From NCBI GenBank assembly GCA_016302925.1, contig JAEDMR010000003.1:1-25781 (forward strand): a stretch of 25,781 nt of DNA. Direction: 5' to 3'. Below, in pieces: positions 15,141 to 22,414 of the stretch. Every line of letters begins with the position of its first letter. Position 1 is the stretch's first letter. The notes under the pieces are model-generated. The model made no database searches. It worked only from the letters and a program-made list of their open reading frames with translations, and was not told where the DNA came from. This DNA comes from Bacillota bacterium (GTDB taxonomy: Bacteria; Bacillota; Clostridia; Peptostreptococcales; Anaerovoracaceae). The position numbers and the translations under genes are program-made.

Positions 15141-16385
15141 TCCTTAAAGTCTCCTCCTTTGAGAATCTTCTTTTCCAGTACATGGCTGTATTTGGAACCG
15201 CCTTCCAGCTGCTCTTTCTGGATGGCGCGGATCTTCAGCGGAAGGGAGAACAGATTGATGAATCCTTCTGCATCATGCTGGTTGTAAACCTCGTCTGCAC
15301 TGAAGGTGGCGAACTCTTCACTGTACAGTGCATAGTCGGACTTGCTGGCTACCGGCAGGGCGTTGCCCTTATAAAGCTTCATCTTTACGGTACCGGTTAC
15401 CTGTTCCTGTGTCTTATCGACGAAGGCGCTGATGGCTTCCCGCAGCGGGGTGAACCACAGTCCGTCGTAAAGCAGCTGTGAGAATTTCTGTGACACGATA
15501 TTCTTGTACTGCATGGTGTCTCTGTCGAGAATCAGACGTTCCAGATCAGCATGGGCCGCATAGAGAATGGTGCCGCCCGGCGTTTCGTATACGCCTCTGG
15601 ACTTCATGCCGACCAGACGGTTTTCGATGATGTCGATGGTACCGATGCCGTTCTTGCTGCCCAGTTCATTGAGCTTTTCCAGCAGGCTGACTGCATCCAT
15701 TTTTTCGCCGTTAAGACCCACAGGAATACCCTTCTCAAAATCGATCTCCACGTACTCTACTTCATCCGGTGCGTCTTCCGGTTCGCAGGACAGCACGTGG
15801 ATGTCTTTCAGATGTTCGTTCCACGGATTTTCCAGATTGCCGCCTTCGTGGCTGATATGCCAGATGTTTTCGTCTCTGGAGTAGATCTTCTCTACCGTCT
15901 GATGAATTGGAATGCCATGTGCTTTCGCATATTCGATCAGATCCTCTCTGGAATGGAAGTCCCAGCTTGATGGCAGGGTTCAGTGCTTTGATGGTGGTTT
16001 CGAAACGAACCTGGTCGTTGCCCTTGCCGGTACAGCCGTGACAGATGATGTAAGCACCTTCCTGCTCGGCGATTTCCACCAGTTTCTGCGCCATCAGCGG
16101 ACGAGCCATGGATGTTCCCAGCAGGTATGCATTTTCATAGATCGCACCAGCTTTTACCGTCGGCCAGATATAATCTTCTACGAATTCCTTCTGTATATCC
16201 AGTATGTATGCCTTGGAAGCACCCGTCCGGTACGCTTTCTCCTCGATTTCTTTAAAGTCTTCTTTCTGTCCTGCATTGCAGCATACTGCGATGACCTCAC
16301 AGTCATACTGCTCCTTCAGCCAGGTCAGGATGATGGATGTGTCCAGGCCGCCGGAATAGGCCAGAACGATTTTTTCTTTTGCCAT
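15137..16385 (-). pseudogene. argG: Argininosuccinate synthase, disrupted by a frameshifting deletion
   Basis: ArgG ligates citrulline and aspartate with ATP. The N-terminal part is in one frame from ATG 16385 (GGGGAGG ribosome binding site): LAYSGGLDTS pyrophosphate loop (8-17), HGCTGKGNDQVRFE, ending at ALNPAIK (Lys140, codon 15966-15968). The frame then changes: WDFHSREDLIEYAKAHGIPI resumes at 15964, one frame away, and runs intact through YSRDENIWHISHEGGNLE to the stop at 15137. Family members have about seven residues (IIAPWR-like plus one) between these parts; only 1 base is left, so about 20 bases appear lost. Unshifted reading stops at 15762, giving a 207-residue product. A sequencing error is less likely, because conserved codons are missing and not just one base of a homopolymer. 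Confidence 0.85.
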
Positions 16386-16408
16386 GTGAATTACCTCCCC
16401 ATTGTATG

Positions 16409-16422
16409 TGAATAAATATTTG
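16409..16422 (-). promoter_or_regulatory. ARG-box-like site in the argG leader
   Basis: TGAATAAATATTTG matches the palindromic ArgR/AhrC operator core TGAATWWWWATTCA at 12 of 14 positions. It lies between the argG transcription start and its ribosome binding site, suiting repression by arginine-bound ArgR. Confidence 0.6.
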
Positions 16423-16453
16423 ATATTTTGAATATCTCGTTGAAACATTTGTT

Positions 16454-16482
16454 ATTATACTCGCAAATATTCACAAAATCAA
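16454..16482 (-). promoter_or_regulatory. argGH promoter
   Basis: TTGATT (complement of 16477-16482), a 17-base spacer and a perfect TATAAT (complement of 16454-16459). The spacer contains TGTGAATATTTGC, an ARG-box half-site, so a repressor bound here would block polymerase. The predicted start near 16447 excludes an upstream in-frame ATG at 16448. Confidence 0.8.
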
Positions 16483-16530
16483 GTGCTAAATTGTGAAAAA
16501 ACCCTAAAAAGCTAAGTATTTTTTCAAGAA

Positions 16531-16548
16531 CATGAATAAATACTCTTG
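16531..16548 (+). promoter_or_regulatory. ARG-box-like operator overlapping the carA -35
   Basis: CATGAATAAATACTCTTG agrees at 14 of 18 positions with the Bacillus AhrC box consensus as I recall it (CATGAATAAAAATKCAAK). It overlaps the start of the carA -35 hexamer, a position typical for repression. Confidence 0.6.
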
Positions 16549-16574
16549 CATATATGAAAGAACAGGAGTATAAT
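16546..16574 (+). promoter_or_regulatory. carAB promoter
   Basis: TTGCAT (16546-16551), a 17-base spacer and a perfect TATAAT (16569-16574), about 60 bases upstream of the carA start. A further AT-rich GCGAATAAAAATAATT element at 16601 resembles another degraded ARG half-site. Confidence 0.7.
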
Positions 16575-16633
16575 CGTTTGTCGAGTAAAAATACATAACT
16601 GCGAATAAAAATAATTAATAAAGGAGAGGAAGC

Positions 16634-17728
16634 ATGGAAGGGAAAGTCTATCTGGAGGACGGAAGCCTTTTTGCGGGGAAGGGCTTCGGTGCGAAAAAGA
16701 CCTGTGTCGGAGAACTGGTATTCAATACAGCCATGACAGGATATCAGAAAACCCTGACGGATCCATCGTATATGGGACAGGTGATTACCATGACCTGGCC
16801 GCTGGCCGGAAACTACGGGATTAACGCGGAGGACAATCAGTCAGACCGTATTTACGCAAGAGGTCTGGTGGTGAAGGAAGTGTGCGCGGCTCCGTCCAAT
16901 TACCGATGTGAAAAGACGCTGGATCAGTGGCTGAAAGAAATGGATGTTCCGGGGGTCTGCGGCGTGGATACGAGAAAAATCACGAAAAAGATCCGGCAGG
17001 AAGGTACGGTCAAATGTGTCATTACCACCGAAGATCTGAACTTCCGTCAGCTGAAAAAGCTTTGCGAAGAAACGCCCCTTCGGACGGACTATATGAAGGA
17101 AGCTTCCTGGGCAGCGGCGTCCGATCTGGCAGTATATAAGGAAGAAAACCTGAATGTGGCGGTGCTGGATTTCGGCACCAAGCGTTCCATACTGAAAGCC
17201 CTGGAGCAGGCAGGCTGCAATGTCCATCTTTTCCCTTACGGATTTACAGCGGAAGAAGTTCTGGCATCCAATCCGGATGGAATATTTCTCTCCAACGGTC
17301 CCGGGGATCCTGAGTCGGCACAGGAGGCAGTACAGGAAGTCAAAAAGCTGATGGAGGCAAAGCGGCAGGACGGAAAGCCGCTGCCTATGTTCGGTATCTG
17401 CATGGGACATCAGATTCTGGCCCTTGCGGCAGGGGGCAAAACCTACAAACTGAAATACGGTCACCGCGGCGCCAATCACGGAGTTTATAACCGGGAGACA
17501 GGAAGAAGCTATATCACGTCTCAGAACCATGGTTATGCGGTGGAGGCAGAAAGCATCATCCTGCGGGATATGGAGGTGACGGAGCTGAACCTGAATGACC
17601 GGACGGTGGAGGGGATGCGCCACAGAAACAGACCGATCTTTTCTGTTCAGTATCATCCGGAAGCAAATCCCGGACCGGGGGACAGTGCGTTTCTGTTTGA
17701 CCAGTTTGTGGAAATGATGAAGAAATGA
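16634..17728 (+). CDS. carA: Carbamoyl-phosphate synthase small (glutaminase) subunit
   Basis: A 364-residue subunit that hydrolyses glutamine and passes ammonia to CarB. The N-terminal CPSase small-chain domain (1-150) has GELVFNTAMTGYQKTLTDPS and GVDTRKITKKIR. The class I glutamine amidotransferase domain (from about 174) has LSNGPGDP, the nucleophile Cys256 in FGICMGHQ, NHGYAVE and the His341/Glu343 pair in VQYHPEA. Full length, with AAAGGAGAGG before the start. Its stop is 10 bases from carB with a strong GAGGAGG between, so they form one operon. The divergent position to argGH and the ARG-like boxes point to control by arginine; whether this is the only carAB copy, also serving pyrimidines, cannot be told. 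Confidence 0.96.
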   Translation: MEGKVYLEDGSLFAGKGFGAKKTCVGELVFNTAMTGYQKTLTDPSYMGQVITMTWPLAGNYGINAEDNQSDRIYARGLVVKEVCAAPSNYRCEKTLDQWLKEMDVPGVCGVDTRKITKKIRQEGTVKCVITTEDLNFRQLKKLCEETPLRTDYMKEASWAAASDLAVYKEENLNVAVLDFGTKRSILKALEQAGCNVHLFPYGFTAEEVLASNPDGIFLSNGPGDPESAQEAVQEVKKLMEAKRQDGKPLPMFGICMGHQILALAAGGKTYKLKYGHRGANHGVYNRETGRSYITSQNHGYAVEAESIILRDMEVTELNLNDRTVEGMRHRNRPIFSVQYHPEANPGPGDSAFLFDQFVEMMKK

Positions 17729-17738
17729 GGAGGACGCC

Positions 17739-20700
17739 ATGCTGAAAAAGAATATTAAGAAAGTGCTGATCATCGGCTCCGGCCCCATTATCATCGGGCA
17801 GGCTGCCGAGTTTGACTATGCAGGAACCCAGTGCTGCAAGGCCATAAAGGAGGAAGGCATCGAAACGGTGCTCATAAACAGTAATCCTGCCACCATTATG
17901 ACGGATCAGGGCATTGCAGATCGTGTCTACATCCAGCCGCTGACCGCAGAGGCAGTGGAAGCTGTTCTGCGGCAGGAAAAGCCAGATGGAATCCTGGCAG
18001 GCTTCGGCGGCCAGACCGGTCTGAATCTGGCCATGGAGCTGGAGGAAAACGGCGTTCTGAAAGAGCTGGGCATAGAGCTTCTGGGGGTCAATAAGGAAGC
18101 CATCGAAAAGGCAGAAGACCGGGAGCAGTTCAAGAGGCTGATGAATGAAATCGGTGAACCGATTCCTGCGTCTGCCATCGCGACCAGCCTGGAGGAGGCA
18201 GTCGCTTTCGTCGAGCAGGAAGGGTTTCCTGTGATTATCCGTCCGGCCTTCACGCTGGGCGGTACAGGAGGCGGCATCGCCCAGGATATGCAGAACCTGG
18301 AAGCACTGGTGCAGCTGGGCATCGAAAAAAGTGCCATCGGACAGGTTCTCATAGAAAAATCTGTCGCCGGATGGAAGGAAATCGAATACGAAGTCATCCG
18401 GGACAGCAAGGACAACTGCATCATCATCTGCTCTATGGAAAATCTGGATCCGGTGGGAATTCATACGGGCGACAGCATCGTCGTGGCGCCGACCCAGACT
18501 CTGGCGGATGCCGAATATCAGATGCTGCGGGATGCATCTTTAAAGATTATCCGTGCTCTGAAGATTGAAGGCGGGTGCAATGTGCAGTTCGCACTGAACC
18601 CAGGCTCCAGTCAGTATATTGTCATCGAAGTGAATCCGCGGGTGAGCCGGTCTTCCGCACTGGCTTCCAAGGCTGCCGGTTACCCGATTGCCAAGATTGC
18701 AGCGAAGATCGCACTGGGGTACAGTCTGGATGAACTGTCCAACTACATCACGGAAGAATCCAGTGCCCTGTTCGAGCCGGTCATGGATTACTGCGTGGTG
18801 AAATTCCCGAAATGGCCATTTGATAAATTCCGGACAGCCAGCAGGAAGCTGGGGACGCAGATGAAAGCCACCGGTGAAGTTATGTCCATCTGCAGGTCCT
18901 TTGAAAGTGCACTTCTGAAGGCCGTTACATCCCTGGAAGTACGCTGTGACGGGCTGCGAATTCCATATGTGACTGGGCTGACTGCAGAGGGGCTGAAAGA
19001 AAAGCTCATGGCCTGCGACGATGAACGACTCTTCGTCATTGCAGAACTGCTGCGCAGAGGCATTATGAGCCTGCAGGAACTTCATGAAAAGACGGGGATC
19101 GACATGTGGTTCCTCAGCAGAATCGATAACATTGTACAGATGGAAAAACGGCTGGAGAATGAGACAATTTCTGCCGGACTGATTGCAGAAGCAGAGGCCC
19201 TGGGATTTACAGATGCGGAGATCCTCAGCCTGTCTCGGATCAACGCCAATGCGCTCCATGATCTGCGGACCTATTACGATATACATCCGGTCTATAAAAT
19301 GGTGGATACCTGTGCCGGAGAATTCGAGGCCGCTACACCGTACTATTATTCCTGCTATGATGAGGAAGACGAGTCGGTGGCCGACGACAGAGACAAGGTT
19401 CTGGTGGTTGGCTCCGGTCCGATCCGGATCGGACAGGGAATCGAATTCGACTATTGCTGCGTGCAGGGAGTCTGGGCACTCCGGGAGCTGGGATACGAAT
19501 CCATTATCGTCAACAATAACCCGGAAACCGTGAGCACGGATTTTGATACGGCGGACAAGCTGTATTTCGAAGCACTCCATGTGGACGATATCATGAGCGT
19601 CATTCAGAAAGAGCGCCCAAAGGGCGTCATCCTTCAGCTGGGCGGCCAGACGGCCCTGAATCTGGCGGAGGGCTTATCGGCCAGAGGCATCCCTGTACTT
19701 GGCACCCCGAATAAATACATCGATCTTGCGGAAGACCGTGAAAAATTCTCCGATCTGCTTCATGAAATCGGAATTCCGACGCCGGACGGCGGGGCCATTA
19801 CGGAAGAAAGTCAGGCCGCTGCCATTGTGGAAAAACTGGGCTACCCGCTCATCGTCCGCCCATCCTTCGTTATCGGCGGCAGGGCCATGCAGGTGGTCTA
19901 TAACGACGGAGAGCTGAAGAAGTACCTGAAAGAAGCTGTTTCACTTTCCACCGAGCATCCTGTCCTCATTGACAAATATGTAGAGGGCATCGAGTTTGAG
20001 GTGGATGCGGTTGGCGACGGAGAAAATCTGCTTGTACCGGGAGTCATGGAACATATCGAAAGAACCGGCATCCATTCCGGAGACAGTATTTCTGTCTATC
20101 CGGCCTATTCGCTGCCGGATGCGGTGGTGGACAAGGCCATCGACTATACGGAACGCATCGCCCGCGCCCTGCACGTCTGCGGACTGATGAACGTACAGTA
20201 TGTATATGACGGGAAAGAGATTTACGTCATTGAGGTGAATCCGCGTGCATCCCGGACGGTGCCGATTCTCAGCAAGGTGACAGGCGTACAGATGGTAAAG
20301 GCTGCAACCGCCGTCATGCTGGGGCAGAAGCTCCCGGAACTGGAATGGGGCACCGGCCTGTATCCGAAATCGGGATTTTATGCCGTAAAGGTTCCGGTCT
20401 TTTCCAATGCAAAGCTCACGGATGTTGACGTGGCTCTGGGACCGGAAATGCGGTCTACGGGCGAAGTGCTGGGCATGGATCCGGATCTTGACAAAGCATT
20501 GTATAAGGGATTCCTTGGTGCAGGTACGGAGATCTTCTCGGGTGGCGGCGTATATGTTTCCCTGCGGGATCATGATAAGACCGAAGAAAACGCTGCAGTC
20601 ATGGGAGAATGGGCGGCCGAGGGCTTTACCATATACGGCTCGGCAGGAACTGCTGCCTACCTGAAGGAGAAAGGTGTTGTCTGCGAGGCGGTGCCGTTTG

Positions 20701-20918
20701 AACAGGTAGGGAAAATGATCAGCCAGGAAATTCAGGTTGTGATTAATGTACCGCAGGTAACAAATAATGTTGCAACTGATATGTTCCCGCTTCGCCGCCA
20801 GGCCATCGAGCACGGATTGCCTGTGCTGACCTGCATGGATACCGCCAGAGCGTATCTGAAGGCTGTGAAGGTGAAAAAAAGCGGAGATACGCTGGAATAT
20901 CCGCCGATTTTCGGATAA
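17739..20918 (+). CDS. carB: Carbamoyl-phosphate synthase large subunit
   Basis: A 1059-residue enzyme that makes carbamoyl phosphate from bicarbonate, ammonia from CarA and two ATP. It has two homologous halves. The first ATP-grasp unit opens with IGSGPIIIGQAAEFDYAGTQ near residue 12 and includes IIRPAFTLGGTGGG and EVNPRVSRSSALASKA. The oligomerisation region is near residues 400-550. The second unit restarts with VGSGPIRIGQGIEFDYC near 560 and includes IVRPSFVIGGRAM and EVNPRASRTVPILSK. The C-terminal MGS-like allosteric domain (about 935-1059) has FTIYGSAGTAAYLKEKG and INVPQ. No interruption is seen. Only 14 bases separate its stop from the convergent AI-2E family gene, and no good terminator lies between. 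Confidence 0.97.
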   Translation: MLKKNIKKVLIIGSGPIIIGQAAEFDYAGTQCCKAIKEEGIETVLINSNPATIMTDQGIADRVYIQPLTAEAVEAVLRQEKPDGILAGFGGQTGLNLAMELEENGVLKELGIELLGVNKEAIEKAEDREQFKRLMNEIGEPIPASAIATSLEEAVAFVEQEGFPVIIRPAFTLGGTGGGIAQDMQNLEALVQLGIEKSAIGQVLIEKSVAGWKEIEYEVIRDSKDNCIIICSMENLDPVGIHTGDSIVVAPTQTLADAEYQMLRDASLKIIRALKIEGGCNVQFALNPGSSQYIVIEVNPRVSRSSALASKAAGYPIAKIAAKIALGYSLDELSNYITEESSALFEPVMDYCVVKFPKWPFDKFRTASRKLGTQMKATGEVMSICRSFESALLKAVTSLEVRCDGLRIPYVTGLTAEGLKEKLMACDDERLFVIAELLRRGIMSLQELHEKTGIDMWFLSRIDNIVQMEKRLENETISAGLIAEAEALGFTDAEILSLSRINANALHDLRTYYDIHPVYKMVDTCAGEFEAATPYYYSCYDEEDESVADDRDKVLVVGSGPIRIGQGIEFDYCCVQGVWALRELGYESIIVNNNPETVSTDFDTADKLYFEALHVDDIMSVIQKERPKGVILQLGGQTALNLAEGLSARGIPVLGTPNKYIDLAEDREKFSDLLHEIGIPTPDGGAITEESQAAAIVEKLGYPLIVRPSFVIGGRAMQVVYNDGELKKYLKEAVSLSTEHPVLIDKYVEGIEFEVDAVGDGENLLVPGVMEHIERTGIHSGDSISVYPAYSLPDAVVDKAIDYTERIARALHVCGLMNVQYVYDGKEIYVIEVNPRASRTVPILSKVTGVQMVKAATAVMLGQKLPELEWGTGLYPKSGFYAVKVPVFSNAKLTDVDVALGPEMRSTGEVLGMDPDLDKALYKGFLGAGTEIFSGGGVYVSLRDHDKTEENAAVMGEWAAEGFTIYGSAGTAAYLKEKGVVCEAVPFEQVGKMISQEIQVVINVPQVTNNVATDMFPLRRQAIEHGLPVLTCMDTARAYLKAVKVKKSGDTLEYPPIFG

Positions 20919-20932
20919 AGATTCCGCAGGTC

Positions 20933-21946
20933 TCAGCGGAAGGCCCAGCGCCGAATCAGAATCTGCAAAATCCCTGCAGCCGGTACAGCGATAATCATGC
21001 CGGGAAGACCGAAGCAGTATCCGGAGATACTGGCGGCAAGCAGAACAAACAGGGGATGCAGTCCCGTGGTATTTCCCACAATATGCGGATAAATCAGATC
21101 GCCGTCAATCTGCTGGACGAGAAAAAGTCCCAGAATGGCGGCGATTGCTTTCGGCAGACCTCCGTCAAAGAAGGCCGTGAGAAAAGCAGGTACCATGCCG
21201 ATGAATGGGCCGAAATAGGGAATCATATTGAGGATTCCCATGAGAAGCCCCAGGACAACAGCGAATTCCACACCGACGACTGCCAGTACCAGAGAAGACA
21301 GGAACGCCACAATCAGGCTGTCTACCAGAGCACCTTTCAGAAAGGCGGTAACAACGTGGTTGATTTCGTCCATCACTTCGCTGAGCTGCCCATGAAGCTT
21401 CTGTTTCAGCACCAGCGAAAGAAACTGATGCCATAAAAGAAGGAAGAATGCTTTGTCCTTCAGAAGATAGACAGATACCATCACGCCGAGAAACAGGCTG
21501 AATGCTCCGCCGAAAACCGCAGAGAGAAATCCGGCAACAGATGCCGGTGAAAACCTTTGGATTGCCCATCGCTGCAGGCTGTCTGCCGCATCAGTGGCAT
21601 CCATCAGGTCTTCCGGCAGGAAACGTCCGGCAAAGGCAGCGGCAGTCTCGTAAGCTTCCTCAAAATAGATTCGCACCATGTCAGCCGTTTCCCGGAGACC
21701 GCCGGTGGGTAGGGCCCCAAGAATCAGTACGATAAATCCATAAAGAAGTCCGCTCAGGGCGGAAAAGAGAAGCAGGTAAGTCAGAAGGATGGCCGGTCCC
21801 CTGCCCATCCTCTTTCCAAGCCATTCCACTGCCGGGTTCAGCAGGTATGCCAGCACCAGACCGATCAGCAGCGGAGAGAGGGCGGTCAGCACAGGGGATA
21901 CCAACTTCCAAAGCCCGGCTCCCAGATCAATAAACAGATTCTCCAT
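20933..21946 (-). CDS. AI-2E family transporter (UPF0118 membrane protein)
   Basis: A 337-residue polytopic membrane protein with about seven or eight hydrophobic segments, of the AI-2E exporter-like / PerM family (PF01594). Landmarks are the N-terminal LLIGLVLAYLLNPAVEWLGK, the central long amphipathic region (about 85-150), the conserved GILNMIPYFGPFIGMVPA, and QIDGDLIYPHIVGNTTGLHPLFVLLA with GLPGMIIAVPAAG at the end. Members have been linked to autoinducer-2 export or to sodium/proton exchange; the substrate cannot be assigned here. The ATG at 21944-21946 is preferred, with AAAGGATAATGTG before it; GTG at 21947-21949 is an alternative. Arginine codons are mostly CGN, unlike the neighbouring pflB. 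Confidence 0.9.
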   Translation of the reverse strand: MENLFIDLGAGLWKLVSPVLTALSPLLIGLVLAYLLNPAVEWLGKRMGRGPAILLTYLLLFSALSGLLYGFIVLILGALPTGGLRETADMVRIYFEEAYETAAAFAGRFLPEDLMDATDAADSLQRWAIQRFSPASVAGFLSAVFGGAFSLFLGVMVSVYLLKDKAFFLLLWHQFLSLVLKQKLHGQLSEVMDEINHVVTAFLKGALVDSLIVAFLSSLVLAVVGVEFAVVLGLLMGILNMIPYFGPFIGMVPAFLTAFFDGGLPKAIAAILGLFLVQQIDGDLIYPHIVGNTTGLHPLFVLLAASISGYCFGLPGMIIAVPAAGILQILIRRWAFR

Positions 21947-21993
21947 CACACATTATCCTTTCAGAAATAGTATGATTGGAAAAGGCGGAAATT

Positions 21994-22064
21994 ATGAAAG
22001 GTGCGGAGAAAAAGCCATGAAAAAGCTTAAAGCGAGCCATCAAGAGGCGAAAAGCGAGCCTTGA
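21994..22064 (+). CDS. Two tiny overlapping ORFs (8 and 15 codons), possible leader peptides
   Basis: ATG 21994 encodes MKGAEKKP and stops at 22020. Its stop overlaps ATG 22017 (ATGA) of a second ORF encoding MKKLKASHQEAKSEP, ending at 22064. GGAG at 22005-22008 is well spaced for the second start. The second ORF lies in degenerate repeats. No known leader peptide is recognised, so chance is a real alternative. Confidence 0.25.
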
Positions 22065-22120
22065 CATAGCCTGAAAGCAGGCCTTGGAGAGACCCGAAAG
22101 CGGCAGGAGAACAATCTGAA
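22029..22120 (+). repeat. Degenerate tandem repeat, period 22-23 bp, about four copies
   Basis: Units begin AAAGCGAGCC (22029), AAAGCGAGCC (22051), AAAGCAGGCC (22074) and AAAGCGGCAG (22097), decaying along the array. The period is regular but identity outside the first ten bases is low. Its function is unknown. Confidence 0.55.
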
Positions 22121-22154
22121 TTTTTGTCTGAAAAATGTTTTTTTGAAACGGCTC

Positions 22155-22189
22155 AATCCCTTTAACTGCAACGGTTAAGGGGATTTTTC
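22155..22189 (+). terminator. Intrinsic terminator upstream of the pflB promoter
   Basis: A 12-bp stem (22155-22166 with 22174-22185, one G-U pair), a 7-base loop and a T run at 22184-22188. No annotated plus-strand gene ends nearby (carB stops at 20918 with an opposing gene between), so it implies an unrecognised short transcript starting after about 21950. Confidence 0.75.
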
Positions 22190-22195
22190 ATGTAT

Positions 22196-22218
22196 GCAAA
22201 AAAGTGCACGTTTTTTGC
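22196..22218 (+). promoter_or_regulatory. Inverted repeat just upstream of the pflB promoter
   Basis: GCAAAAAA (22196-22203) and TTTTTTGC (22211-22218) flank GTGCACG, which itself contains the palindrome GTGCAC. It lies 10 bases before the -35 and is a candidate operator. It does not match the Rex or FNR consensus. Confidence 0.5.
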
Positions 22219-22228
22219 AAAAAAATGT

Positions 22229-22258
22229 TTGACTATACTGTATACACGGGTATATGAT
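22229..22258 (+). promoter_or_regulatory. Putative pflB promoter
   Basis: TTGACT (22229-22234), an 18-base spacer and TATGAT (22253-22258). A dyad TATACTGTATA (22234-22244) sits in the spacer and could bind a regulator. Further TATACAT direct repeats lie at about 22271-22284, so another start point is possible. Confidence 0.6.
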
Positions 22259-22264
22259 AGACAT

Positions 22265-22414
22265 AGAAAGTATACATTATACATTCAAAAACATTAAGGA
22301 ATCCATTCGAAGTGAGATGTGGAGTTTTCGAGTGAATCGATAAGCGTAAAGTTGTAATGGCGGTTAGTCCCTTGCAGAGAGAAGGGAACCGCAAATGAGG
22401 GAGGTAAGCAATTT
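22265..22414 (+). other. Structured 5' leader of pflB
   Basis: About 150 bases without a gene. Two stems are visible: CATTCGAA/TTCGAGTG (22304-22311 with 22327-22334, one G-U pair), and a compound hairpin 22360-22392 with outer GCGGTT/AACCGC and inner CCCTT/AAGGG. The second ends just before the GGGAGG ribosome binding site at 22399-22404. No known riboswitch is recognised; mRNA stabilisation is plausible. Confidence 0.5.

Noticed and set aside
15950..15975. Programmed ribosomal frameshift in argG
   Set aside because: No slippery heptamer or stimulatory stem is visible, and conserved codons are missing at the junction, which a programmed shift would not explain.
22029..22120. CRISPR array
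   Set aside because: Period is only 22-23 bp, the repeats decay quickly, there are no distinct spacers and no cas genes are nearby.
22196..22260. Rex or FNR binding site at pflB
   Set aside because: Neither TTGTTAA...TTAACAA nor TTGAT...ATCAA is present; only different palindromes were found.
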